A DNA stretch of 64,000 bases from Halobacterium rubrum (GTDB lineage: Archaea > Halobacteriota > Halobacteria > Halobacteriales > Halobacteriaceae): assembly GCF_021729015.1 (NCBI RefSeq), contig NZ_JAJQQZ010000003.1, positions 372,001 to 436,000 on the forward strand, read 5' to 3'. Shown in pieces: positions 56,401 through 64,000 of the stretch (positions are counted from its first letter, which is position 1; the number at the start of each line of letters is the position of its first letter). The position numbers and the translations under genes were made by a program. Under the pieces are notes generated by a model. It ran no database searches, was not told the DNA's origin, and saw nothing but the letters and a program-made list of their open reading frames with translations.

Positions 56401-58746
56401 TCAGGGCGCAGTGACCGGCGAGTCGTCGGGAGTGAACTCGAAGCGCGCGCCCCCGGCCTCGCTCTCCGCGAGCTCTACGCGCCAGCCGTGGGCCTGCGCG
56501 ATGTCCTCGACGATGGACAGCCCGAACCCGGTGCCGTCCTCGCTGAACGTCTCCCCGGACTCGAAGACGACGTCCCGGTGCTCCGCCGGGATGCCGACGC
56601 CGTCGTCCGCGACGTAGAACCCCGTGCCGTCTTCGACGTCGAGTTCGCCGACGGTCACGGTGACGCCCCGGCCGCCGTGTTCGACGGCGTTCCCGAAGAG
56701 GTTCTCCAGCAGCGAGCCCAGCCGGGTCGGGTCGGCGTCCAGCGTCGGCGGGTCGTCCGTCTCCAGCGTCGCGTCCCGGGTCGTGACGTTCCGCCACGCG
56801 TCCTCGGCGGCGTCCGCCAGCGACACCGGGACCGTCTCCTCGAGGCTGCGGCCCTGTCGGGCGAGCGTCAGCACGTCGTCGACGATGTCCGCCATGCGTT
56901 CGAGCGCGTCGTCCACGCGCTCGAAGTGCTCGTCGGACTTCGTCTCCTCGGCCAGTTCCACGTAGCCCCGCGCGACGTTCAGGGGGTTCCGGAGGTCGTG
57001 GCTGACGATGCTCGCGAACTCTTCGAGGCGGTCGTTCTGCCGCTCGAGCTCGCGCTCGCGCTCCTTGCGCTCCGTGATGTCGGTGTACATCGCGTACCCC
57101 TGGACGTTGGGCTCCTCCAGCCGGAACGGCACCACGTCCAGCAGGAAGTCCCGGGGACCGTCGGCCGTCAGCCGCTGGACCTCGACGTTGATGTTCTGGC
57201 CGGCTTTCAGTTTCTCGTTGTAGAGGTCGGCCTCCTCCGTGCGGCTCGGCGGCACGATGTACTCGTCGATGTTCTCGCCGACGAGTTCGGTCTCAGTGTA
57301 CCCGAACACCGACTCGAACGCCGAGTTCACTGACTGCACGATCGGCTGGCCGTCGTCGACGACGAAGCTCGCCGTCGGACTGGGGACGTTCTCGAACAGC
57401 GCCGCCAGCCGGTTGCGTTCGCTGCGGAGTTCGGTCTCCTGTTCCTGCAGCCGTCGTTCGCGTTCGGCGCGGTCCAGTGCGGCTTCGGCGTTGGTCGCGA
57501 GGACGCCCGCGAGGTCGCGGTCCTCGCGGGTCAGGACGCCGCTCTCCGTCGCCCCGACGAGGAGGATGCCGTGGTCGCCCAGCGGCAACAGGAACTCCTC
57601 CTCGATGGCCGTGTCGGGGTTGCTGGTCTTCGGGTGGCTGGGAACGTCTGTCACCCAGTCGGGCTCGCCGGAGTCGTAGACGTCCCAGGCGATGCTCTCG
57701 CCGGCACGCAACACCGGAGGGGTGCTGCCGCCGACTAGCCCGGAGTTGACCGCCGGCTGCAGTTCCTCGCCGTTCTCCGACGCGAAGAACACGCCGACGT
57801 ACGGCAGATTCACGAGACCTTTCGCGGCGTCGACCATCACTGACGCGATCTCGTGGCGGTCCTCGCTGACGAACATCCGCCGCGTGGCGTCGTGCAGGCT
57901 CGTCAGCACGCGCTCGCGCTGGGCCTGCTCTGTGACGTCCCGGAGCTCCGCGAACGCGTCGACGCCGGCGTCGTCCGGCATCGGCTTCACGGTGACCTCG
58001 AGGAAGCGCATCGACGCCGGCGCGGCCAGCGACGTCTCGACACTGTGTGCCTCCTCGGCGGGGACCAGCTCCTCGGCGTCGGCCTCCAGCAGCTCGTCGA
58101 GGGCGCGCTCGCGGAGTTCGGCCTCGACCGCGTCGAACAGCGCTTCTGCCGCCTCGTTGGCGTACTCGACGCTGGCCGGCTCGCCGTTCCGGGTCGAGTA
58201 CAGCACGAGGGGGTCGTCGGCGTCCTCGAACAGGGACCGGAACCGGCGCTCGCTGGCCGCGACGCGCTGCTGGGACCGGATGCGTTCGATGGCCCGGCTG
58301 GCGTGCTCGGCGAGCTGCTCGACGACGGCGACCTGTGCGTCGTCGAAGCCGCCGGGCTGCTCCCGGAACGCCTGGAAGACGCCGGCGTCACCGATGGGGA
58401 CGGTAACGACCGAACGGGGCGCGTCCGCGGGAACGTCGTCGATCCGGGGGTCCTCGCGGACGTTCTCGACGTGGATGGTCTGGCCGGTCTGGAAGGCGCG
58501 GCCCGCCAGCCCCTCGTCGGCGCTGATGCCTGAGGTCTGGGGCGGCTCGCCGGTCCACGTTCGCACGGAGAGCACATCGCTGTCGTCGTGGTCTCCGGCG
58601 GCTGCGACCCGCGAGGTGAACTCGAAGGCGCGGTCCGCAGCGCTGGCCAGTTCCTCGAAGACCGTGTGGGTGTCCTCGGCCGTCGCTACTGCGGTCGCGT
58701 AGTCGAGGAGGTCGCCTCTGCTGCCCGCAGACTCACTCGCCGTCAT
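56401..58746 (-). CDS. PAS/GAF sensor histidine kinase
   Basis: A 781-residue soluble kinase. In order: an N-terminal GAF (about 20-150, DEGLAGRAFQTGQ and VPIGDAGVFQAF), a PAS (about 165-275), a second GAF (about 280-430, with PLGDHGILLVGATES), and another PAS (about 445-570, with FVVDDGQPIVQSVNSAFESVFGY). These are followed by HisKA with His583 in SHDLRNPLN, and an HATPase module with NAVEHGG, ADDGVGIPAEH and GTGFGL. It would report a cytoplasmic or diffusible signal. Its start overlaps the response regulator stop by 14 bases, so the two are translated from one message and are cognate partners. Confidence 0.93.
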   Translation of the reverse strand: MTASESAGSRGDLLDYATAVATAEDTHTVFEELASAADRAFEFTSRVAAAGDHDDSDVLSVRTWTGEPPQTSGISADEGLAGRAFQTGQTIHVENVREDPRIDDVPADAPRSVVTVPIGDAGVFQAFREQPGGFDDAQVAVVEQLAEHASRAIERIRSQQRVAASERRFRSLFEDADDPLVLYSTRNGEPASVEYANEAAEALFDAVEAELRERALDELLEADAEELVPAEEAHSVETSLAAPASMRFLEVTVKPMPDDAGVDAFAELRDVTEQAQRERVLTSLHDATRRMFVSEDRHEIASVMVDAAKGLVNLPYVGVFFASENGEELQPAVNSGLVGGSTPPVLRAGESIAWDVYDSGEPDWVTDVPSHPKTSNPDTAIEEEFLLPLGDHGILLVGATESGVLTREDRDLAGVLATNAEAALDRAERERRLQEQETELRSERNRLAALFENVPSPTASFVVDDGQPIVQSVNSAFESVFGYTETELVGENIDEYIVPPSRTEEADLYNEKLKAGQNINVEVQRLTADGPRDFLLDVVPFRLEEPNVQGYAMYTDITERKERERELERQNDRLEEFASIVSHDLRNPLNVARGYVELAEETKSDEHFERVDDALERMADIVDDVLTLARQGRSLEETVPVSLADAAEDAWRNVTTRDATLETDDPPTLDADPTRLGSLLENLFGNAVEHGGRGVTVTVGELDVEDGTGFYVADDGVGIPAEHRDVVFESGETFSEDGTGFGLSIVEDIAQAHGWRVELAESEAGGARFEFTPDDSPVTAP

Positions 58747-59350
58747 CTGTCTCGCCAGGGTCGTCTGACAGCCGCCTGAACAGTACCTCGTAGTCAGCGT
58801 CGTCGAAGTCGGCGACGACGTCGTCGAGGCTCCCGCGGAGGTCGGCGAGGTCGTCCTCGAGGCCGGCGAACTCCTCGGATTCGGTCACCGAGGGGTCGTC
58901 GGACCCGGAGAGGAGGGCTTGCTTGCGTGCGGCAGCGAAGAATTCAGTGACGGTGTCGTCGTACGTCGAGCGACGGAGCAGGCGTTCGACGGTCTCGAGG
59001 AGCGTCTCTCTGTCGACCGGCTTGCGGAGGTAGTCGTCGAATCCGAGGTCGATGATGTCCAGTTCCGGTTCGACGGCTGTGACCATGGCGACTCGGCACT
59101 CGATGCCCCGGTCCCGGAGCTCCGAGAGCACTTCGTCGCCCGAGATGTCCGGCATCTGGCGGTCGAGCAGGACCACGTCCACGGCGGCGTCGAGCGCGTC
59201 GAGCGCGTCGGTGCCGTCGTAGGCGGTCCGCACGTCGTAGTCGTCCTCGAGCCAGATGGTGTAGAGGTCGGCGAGCCCGCGTTCGTCGTCGACGACGAGC
59301 ACCGTCGGGTCGTGCTCGTCTGTCGTGGCGTCCGTGTCGGCGTCACTCAT
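58733..59350 (-). CDS. HalX-domain response regulator
   Basis: A 205-residue receiver protein. The receiver covers residues 15-130 with acidic pocket Asp21-Asp22, phosphoacceptor Asp63 in LLDRQMPDISG, and the Lys in DDYLRKPVDRETL. The C-terminal part (YDDTVTEFFAAARKQALL ... LADLRGSLDDVVADFDDADYEVLF) is the haloarchaeal HalX domain, whose function is unsettled but which is common after receivers. It is transcribed first and precedes the kinase gene with a 14-base overlap. The AT-rich CATAAATA at 59396-59403 (minus strand) is a plausible promoter. It diverges from the GT2 gene. Confidence 0.92.
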   Translation of the reverse strand: MSDADTDATTDEHDPTVLVVDDERGLADLYTIWLEDDYDVRTAYDGTDALDALDAAVDVVLLDRQMPDISGDEVLSELRDRGIECRVAMVTAVEPELDIIDLGFDDYLRKPVDRETLLETVERLLRRSTYDDTVTEFFAAARKQALLSGSDDPSVTESEEFAGLEDDLADLRGSLDDVVADFDDADYEVLFRRLSDDPGETDDGE

Positions 59351-59433
59351 TGTTGGGGGGCGTCCCGTTGTCTCATGCGGTGATGGGAGTGAACGTATTT
59401 ATGGTTTTGCACCTCGTCGAAGTTTTTGGTAAG

Positions 59434-59442
59434 CCTAAAATA
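59434..59442 (+). promoter_or_regulatory. TATA-like box of the GT2 gene
   Basis: CCTAAAATA, centred about 28 nt before the ATG at 59466. A second AT-rich run on the other side (59396-59403) probably serves the divergent response regulator gene. Confidence 0.55.
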
Positions 59443-59465
59443 GTCGTGGTGGGTACGACGCGACA

Positions 59466-60155
59466 ATGACGGACGGCCCGTACACGCTCGACGACGTCAC
59501 TGTCGCCATGGGGACGTACAACGAGGAGGCAGCCATCGAGACCGTGCTCACCGACATCGCCGACCTCACGGACGACCGCGCCAGCGTCGTCTGCGTCGAC
59601 GGCTCCAGCGACCGCACGCCCGAAATCGCGCGAGAACACGGCGCGACCGTCATCGAACAGGAGCCCCGCGGGTACGGCGTCGCCGTCGCCGCCGCGCTCC
59701 GCGCCGCCGACACCCCCGTCGTCGTCACCACCGACTGCGACGACACCTACCCGATGGACCGCATCCCGGACTTCCTCGACCGCATCAACGAGGGCTACGA
59801 CGTCGTCAGCGGCGACCGCCTCTACTGGGGCGCCGACACCATGCCGGCGTTCAACCGCTTCGGGAACGCCGCCTTCGCCGCCATCACGTCGCTGCTCGTC
59901 GGCGAGCGCGTCCACGACACCACGACTGGGATGCGCGCCTACCGGAAAGAGGTCGTCGACGACATCGACTGGACGCAGAACACGGGCCTCTCGGCGGAAC
60001 TGCTGATTCGCCCGCTGTGCCGGGACTACGACGTCGTCGAGGAGCCCATCGCGTACGCCGACCGGCTCGGCGAGACGAAACTCGACCCCCTCGAGGGCGG
60101 CGCCGAGATTCTCGGCTCCATCCTCAAAGTCTGCGCCGAAGAACGACTTCCTTGA
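59466..60155 (+). CDS. Family 2 glycosyltransferase (dolichyl-phosphate sugar synthase type)
   Basis: A 229-residue cytoplasmic GT-A enzyme. The N-terminal signature VAMGTYNEEAAIETVL, then VVCVDGSSDRTPEIAREHGA, and the catalytic Asp pair in VTTDCDDTYPMDRIPDFL identify it. The later GMRAYRKEVVDDIDW is typical of the DPM1/GtrB-like group that loads a sugar onto a lipid carrier. There are no C-terminal membrane helices. It could supply the polyprenyl-linked sugar for protein glycosylation or for the membrane enzyme downstream. It is 59 nt upstream of a small membrane gene on the same strand. Confidence 0.92.
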   Translation: MTDGPYTLDDVTVAMGTYNEEAAIETVLTDIADLTDDRASVVCVDGSSDRTPEIAREHGATVIEQEPRGYGVAVAAALRAADTPVVVTTDCDDTYPMDRIPDFLDRINEGYDVVSGDRLYWGADTMPAFNRFGNAAFAAITSLLVGERVHDTTTGMRAYRKEVVDDIDWTQNTGLSAELLIRPLCRDYDVVEEPIAYADRLGETKLDPLEGGAEILGSILKVCAEERLP

Positions 60156-60183
60156 GGGGCTGAAACTGCCGAAATCACCGGTA

Positions 60184-60191
60184 GCTATAAG
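60184..60191 (+). promoter_or_regulatory. TATA-like box of the small membrane gene
   Basis: GCTATAAG, about 27 nt before the ATG at 60215, so the small membrane protein probably has its own leaderless message. Confidence 0.55.
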
Positions 60192-60214
60192 CTCTTGTCG
60201 GTCGTATTAGTAGT

Positions 60215-60523
60215 ATGGTAAAGAACGGCAACTACCCGACCACCCGCACTCCCGCCAAGACCGTCCGCTCCTACGTCGCACGCTCCTTCTACGCTCGCGT
60301 GCGTGGATGGACGCCGCTGGTAGCGAAGGCGCTCGCGGGACTGCTGGCGTGGACCGGCCTCTGGTACGCGCTGTTCGTCACCACCGCCACCCCGCAGGTC
60401 GCCCAGCTCGCCGCCGTCGGCTTCTGGTTCGGCTGGCTGTTCGTGGTCGCGGTTCTCGTCTTCCTCGCCGGCGTGCTGGTGACTGGTGCCATCCGCGACG
60501 TCCGGAAACCGGTTCTGGCCTGA
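60215..60523 (+). CDS. Small two-helix membrane protein
   Basis: A 102-residue protein. A basic N-terminus (MVKNGNYPTTRTPAKTVRSY) unusual for a haloarchaeal protein precedes two membrane helices (LVAKALAGLLAWTGLWYALFV and AAVGFWFGWLFVVAVLVFL, in part). I recognise no function. It lies between the GT2 gene and the convergent GT39-type gene and may assist membrane glycan steps, though this is speculation from location alone. The own TATA-like box and good codon usage support it as a real gene. Confidence 0.7.
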   Translation: MVKNGNYPTTRTPAKTVRSYVARSFYARVRGWTPLVAKALAGLLAWTGLWYALFVTTATPQVAQLAAVGFWFGWLFVVAVLVFLAGVLVTGAIRDVRKPVLA

Positions 60524-60565
60524 CTCCGCAGTTCTCCAGCTCGAATTTTTCGCCGCTGTTCTCAT

Positions 60566-62623
60566 TCAGTTCGCCGTGACCGACGCGTTCAACCACGAGC
60601 CGTCGGGCCCGACGCCCTCGACGTAGACGGGCGACTCGTCGCAGGCCCGGAGGTTCGTGCAGAGTTCCTGGGACGGCGTCAGCGCGCGATAGCCGCCGCC
60701 ACCGGCCGCCGTGACCGGCACCACGACCCGGTACGTGAACCCGGCGCCGTACCCGCCGTCCACGAGCACCTCGACGGTCACGTCGTCGCCCGCCAGCGCC
60801 AGTGACTCGTTGCGCGTCGGCGTCACCGGTCCACTGGGAGTGACGCGGCCGTCGTCGACGACCACGGAGACGGTCGCCTCGTCGCGAGTGGCGACGCCGT
60901 CGAGCACGTACCGCTCGCGGGCGTCGCCGGACTCGACGGTGACCGTCACGCTCGCGGCCCACGACGGCACGCCGAACGACGTCGTCGCAGTCACCGACTG
61001 GCCGGACGCGACCTCGACCTCACGCAGCACCGGGTCGACCGGCTCGCCGCCGTGTGGCGTCCACGTCCCCCGGTACGCGTACCGGTAGAGGTCGCGGTCG
61101 GGGTACGCTGTGGCGACCTCGGCGGCGTGGTCGTGGAGCGCGTACACCGTGTCGCCGTCGAATCCGGGGTCGTTGCGGAGCGCCTGGAACGGGTGGTTGA
61201 GCCAGTCCCCGTACGGGTCCGGGACGAACACCACGGCGTCCCCGGGCGGCGCTGGTTCGAATGGCTCGTAGGCGGCCTCGTACTGGTCGGTGACGGCCGC
61301 GTTCTCCTCGAGCTTCGTGGCCGTCGCGGTGGCGGCGCTCGCCCCGACGACCGCGCTGGCGACGAGCACGAGGGCGGCAGTCACCGCGACCGCCTGCCGG
61401 CCGTCCAGACGGGCGGCGGCCGTCGAGCGCGCGCGGTCGGCGAGCGCGAGCAGCCCGACGGCAGCGAACGCGCTCGCCGGCACGAGGAGGTCGTAGTGGT
61501 AGTACGGGCCGAGCGTGTGAATCAGGCCGTCGCTCGGGTCGGGAAGCGCACCGAGGACGTTCCGGTTCCCCCAGAACGCGAGATTCCCGACCACTACGCT
61601 GACCGCCACGCCACCCAGCACGGCCTGTTGCCACGGCCAGCCCCGGCGCCGAGTGACGAACACCCCGAGGCCAGCGAGCAGACTGCCCAGTGCGCCGAAC
61701 GGCGCCCAGTCCAGCAGGAACGCCCCGACGACCTCGGCGTTCGACCGCACAGCCAGCGAGAGCGTGTAGTCCTGCGAGTAGCCCAGAATCTCCCGGTAGC
61801 CGAACCCGAGCCCGTCGAGCGGCGCGAACGCCTGATACGGGAACACCAGCGGGTCGCCGGTGACGACGGCGTTGTAGCCGAGTGCGACTGCGACCCCGGC
61901 AGTGCCGAGGCCCGCGGTCGCGACTCGACGAGCGACGAGGCTCGGGACCGTGCGCTCGCTGAACGTCGTGGCCAGTGGATCGCGGAGCGTCCAGACGGCG
62001 TGGACGACGAACGGCGCCGCGAACAGGACCGCCGTGTACGGGCGAGCGAAGAACGCCAGCCCGACGGCGGCGCCTGCGACTGCGGCCCAGCCCGTGCTGG
62101 CAGTGCGTTCCGCGCGGAAGTACGCCAGCGCGAACGCGAGGTTCAGCATCGTCGTCGGCGCGTACGGGAGGAAGACACCGGCCTGCACGAGGAACAGCGG
62201 CGACGCCAGCAGCGCGACCGCAGCCGTGACCGCCGTCCGACGGTCCCAGGCCTCGCGCACCACGCCGTACAGCAGGGCGACGTTCGCGCCCGCCACAGCG
62301 GGGAGCGCATAGCGGTACGAGCCGGCGACGAGTTCGCCGAGCGCGTAGACGGCGGCGGTCGGCGGCGAGTACTTGGAGTAGAGGCCGCGAGCGGACTCGA
62401 CGAAAAACCACGGCCGGAACGCGCCCTCGACGGGCGGCTGGAGGAACAGCCGGCCCTCGAGGAGCATCGCAGCCTGCTGGAGGTAGACCGCTTCGTCGTG
62501 GTTCGTGGAATGATACGGGAAGACGAGGACGGAGACGGCGTACGCCAGCACGGCGGCGACGCCCGCCAGCGCGGCCGGCGCGAGCGGTGCGCGAGCGAGC
62601 GCGCGGCGGAGCCGGGCCCGCAT
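60566..62623 (-). CDS. GT39/ArnT-like membrane glycosyltransferase
   Basis: A 685-residue integral membrane protein with about ten hydrophobic helices over the first 430 residues, then a soluble external domain. The first loop has STNHDEAVYLQQAAML, matching the GT-C superfamily acidic motif (Asp-Glu after TM1), and ARGLYSKYSPPTAAVYALGE resembles the YxKPP region of protein mannosyltransferases. It probably transfers a sugar from a lipid donor to a protein or lipid outside the membrane. It follows the ABC ATPase gene by one base, so it is likely co-transcribed despite an unrelated role. The divergent C-terminus (residues 470-685) is beta-rich. Confidence 0.82.
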   Translation of the reverse strand: MRARLRRALARAPLAPAALAGVAAVLAYAVSVLVFPYHSTNHDEAVYLQQAAMLLEGRLFLQPPVEGAFRPWFFVESARGLYSKYSPPTAAVYALGELVAGSYRYALPAVAGANVALLYGVVREAWDRRTAVTAAVALLASPLFLVQAGVFLPYAPTTMLNLAFALAYFRAERTASTGWAAVAGAAVGLAFFARPYTAVLFAAPFVVHAVWTLRDPLATTFSERTVPSLVARRVATAGLGTAGVAVALGYNAVVTGDPLVFPYQAFAPLDGLGFGYREILGYSQDYTLSLAVRSNAEVVGAFLLDWAPFGALGSLLAGLGVFVTRRRGWPWQQAVLGGVAVSVVVGNLAFWGNRNVLGALPDPSDGLIHTLGPYYHYDLLVPASAFAAVGLLALADRARSTAAARLDGRQAVAVTAALVLVASAVVGASAATATATKLEENAAVTDQYEAAYEPFEPAPPGDAVVFVPDPYGDWLNHPFQALRNDPGFDGDTVYALHDHAAEVATAYPDRDLYRYAYRGTWTPHGGEPVDPVLREVEVASGQSVTATTSFGVPSWAASVTVTVESGDARERYVLDGVATRDEATVSVVVDDGRVTPSGPVTPTRNESLALAGDDVTVEVLVDGGYGAGFTYRVVVPVTAAGGGGYRALTPSQELCTNLRACDESPVYVEGVGPDGSWLNASVTAN

Positions 62624-62624
62624 A

Positions 62625-63749
62625 CTACTCGGTGGGGTACCACGCCAGCGAGTGGTCGCTGACGAGGTCGACTGTCACCGGCTCGCCGACGCCCATGTCC
62701 TCGGCGTGGTTGTGGAGGCAACGCACCACGTCGCCGTTGTCGAGTTCGACGTGGTAGATGAACGACGGGCCGGTGTACTGTCGTTTGACGATGGTGCCGT
62801 TTCCGCTGTCGCTGGTGGCGGGGACGGCGCGCAGGTCGTCCGGTCTGACGAGCACGTCGACCATCGCCCCCTGATAGCCGTCAGTGAGGCCTTTGAGCAG
62901 CGTCCGGTCGTACGAGCCGATGGCGGTGTCGACCGTGTCCGACCCCACGCGCGCCGAGAGGAACGCCGCCTGCCCGAGGAAGGAAGCCACGAACCGCGAC
63001 TCGGGGTGCTCGAAGACGCCCTCGGGGTCGCCGACCTGCTCGATGCGGCCGTCGTTCAGGACGGCGACGCGGTCGGAGATCGAGAGCGCCTCCTCCTGGT
63101 CGTGCGTGACGGAGACGGCGGTCACGCCGGCCTCCTTGAGGATGCGCCGGACCTCCTCGCGCATCTCCACGCGTAGCCGCACGTCCAGATTCGAGAACGG
63201 CTCGTCGAGCAGGAGGATGTCCGGCTCGGGCGCGAGGCTGCGCGCGACGGCGACGCGCTGTTGCTGGCCGCCCGAGAGCTGGTCGACCGACCGGTCGCCC
63301 ATGTCGGGCATGTCCACGAGGTCGAGCATCTCCGCGACGCGTTCGCTGGTGGCGTCGTCGTCCCAGTCCGAGAGCCCGAACGCGACGTTCTCCTCGACGG
63401 AGAGGTGCGGGAACAGCGCGAAGTCCTGGAAGATGATGCCGACGCCGCGGTCCTCGGCGGCGACGAACGTCTCCGGACCGGCGACGGTCTTCCCGCCGAG
63501 TTCGATGCTGCCCTCGGTCGGCCGCTCGAGTCCGGCGAGCATCCGGAGTGTCGTCGTCTTCCCGCAGCCCGACGGCCCCAGCAGGGTGAGGAGTTCGCCG
63601 TCCTGGACGTCCAGGGACACGTCGGTGACGGCGGTTTCCGTGCCGTAGGCCTTCGTGACGCCGTCCAGTTCGAGGACGGTGTCGGCGTCCGCGAAGTCGT
63701 CGGTGGCGGTGTCGTCGTGGTCCTGCCGTTGGGAAGCGGGTTCAGCCAT
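62625..63749 (-). CDS. ABC transporter ATP-binding protein (spermidine/iron-type importer)
   Basis: A 374-residue importer ATPase. The nucleotide-binding domain has Walker A GPSGCGKT (58-65), Q-loop IIFQDFALFPHL, signature LSGGQQQRVAVAR, Walker B DILLLDEPFSNLDVRL and the His switch VTHDQEE. The C-terminal ~120 residues form the TOBE domain. This layout is typical of PotA/FbpC/CysA-like ATPases that energise import of iron, polyamines or thiosulfate. The N-terminus (MAEPASQRQDHDD) is haloarchaeal and acidic. It overlaps the upstream permease gene by eight bases; the periplasmic-binding protein is not in this window. Confidence 0.95.
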   Translation of the reverse strand: MAEPASQRQDHDDTATDDFADADTVLELDGVTKAYGTETAVTDVSLDVQDGELLTLLGPSGCGKTTTLRMLAGLERPTEGSIELGGKTVAGPETFVAAEDRGVGIIFQDFALFPHLSVEENVAFGLSDWDDDATSERVAEMLDLVDMPDMGDRSVDQLSGGQQQRVAVARSLAPEPDILLLDEPFSNLDVRLRVEMREEVRRILKEAGVTAVSVTHDQEEALSISDRVAVLNDGRIEQVGDPEGVFEHPESRFVASFLGQAAFLSARVGSDTVDTAIGSYDRTLLKGLTDGYQGAMVDVLVRPDDLRAVPATSDSGNGTIVKRQYTGPSFIYHVELDNGDVVRCLHNHAEDMGVGEPVTVDLVSDHSLAWYPTE

Positions 63750-64000
63750 TGTATCGTTCCTGTGCGAGGATGACGACCATCGAGAGCGCCGAAACGCCCA
63801 CGAGCACGAGGGCGGGAATCGCGGCGGCGCCGTACGAGCCGGCTCCTCTGACCAGCCAGATGTACGACACCAGGGTTTCAAAGCCTATCGGACTCAGCAT
63901 GAGCGTCGCCGGCAGCTCTTTCATCGTCGTGAGGAAGACGAGCGCGGCGCCGGCGGCGACGCCGGGTGCGATGAGCGGCAGCGTCACCTCCCGGAATGCG
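63742..64000 (-). CDS. ABC transporter permease, C-terminal part (cut by the window end)
   Basis: The last 86 codons or so of a binding-protein-dependent permease. The visible frame continues to the window end (AFREVTLPLIAPG), which is the C-terminal half of the EAA loop (F..VTLPLIxPG) that contacts the ATPase. Two membrane helices (AAGAALVFLTTMKELPATLML and ALVLVGVSALSMVVILAQE, in part) follow. The true start lies beyond 64000. It is upstream of and overlaps the ATPase gene by eight bases. The 'TTMKELPATLMLSPIGF' pattern is typical of iron(III) (Fbp-type) permeases, so an iron importer is favoured. Confidence 0.9.
   Translation of the reverse strand, partial: AFREVTLPLIAPGVAAGAALVFLTTMKELPATLMLSPIGFETLVSYIWLVRGAGSYGAAAIPALVLVGVSALSMVVILAQERYNG

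Overview
The window is a stretch of chromosome from an extremely halophilic archaeon (class Halobacteria, most like Halobacterium and its relatives). Four things support this: GC is very high (roughly two thirds), the predicted proteins are strongly acidic, most starts look leaderless with a TATA-like box 25-32 nt upstream, and the gene set is archaeal (TFB, RpoL, psmB proteasome, Top6A/B, GatCA, Dph2, UPF0212). I recognise about 64 protein genes. I see no rRNA, tRNA, CRISPR array or intact insertion sequence.

Layout. 1-6.4 kb: the 3' end of a nucleoside phosphorylase, two small haloarchaeal proteins, an NDH-2-like dehydrogenase, a winged-helix regulator, membrane proteins, a GalE-like epimerase and an arginase-family enzyme. 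6.5-15.5 kb: the topoisomerase block, with gyrBA on the minus strand diverging from top6BA on the plus strand and a TVP38-type membrane gene between them. 15.5-28.2 kb: housekeeping, with two small hydrolases, ATP-dependent DNA ligase, a glutamate-cysteine-ligase-like enzyme, proteasome beta, UPF0212, an HTH-CBS regulator, purM, a TraB/site-2-protease operon, a hot-dog thioesterase and gatCA. 28.3-37.2 kb: TFB, a NUDIX hydrolase, an SDR, a PHP/asparagine-synthase-like pair, purL, a universal stress protein, hisF and rpoL. 37.3-49.7 kb: a rhomboid protease with a large extra domain, a METTL5-like methylase, a receiver-PAS histidine kinase, dph2, a YlbF protein, a Bat-type HTH regulator, an UlaG-like hydrolase, a very acidic coiled-coil protein, an unrecognised protein and an HTTM membrane protein. 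49.8-54 kb: a methyltransferase, then a tyrosine recombinase/DUF5805 pair beside about 1.2 kb with no convincing gene, the least well explained part of the window. 53.4-64 kb: DUF502, an HSL-type esterase divergent from kynureninase, a HalX response-regulator/histidine-kinase operon, GT2 and GT39-type glycosyltransferase genes, and the ATPase and permease (cut by the window end) of an ABC importer.

Most of the window is ordinary core chromosome. The observations most worth following are: a 23-bp alternating purine-pyrimidine (Z-DNA-prone) tract beside the gyrB promoter; an apparent leaderless 11-codon upstream ORF overlapping the start of the acidic coiled-coil gene; an epimerase whose YxxxK lysine is methionine; an asparagine-synthase-like protein without the glutaminase cysteine, paired with a PHP phosphoesterase; a rhomboid with a large C-terminal ectodomain; operator-like repeats in several promoters; and the recombinase module with its non-coding flank. 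I did not find a clear-cut, wholly new multi-gene system.
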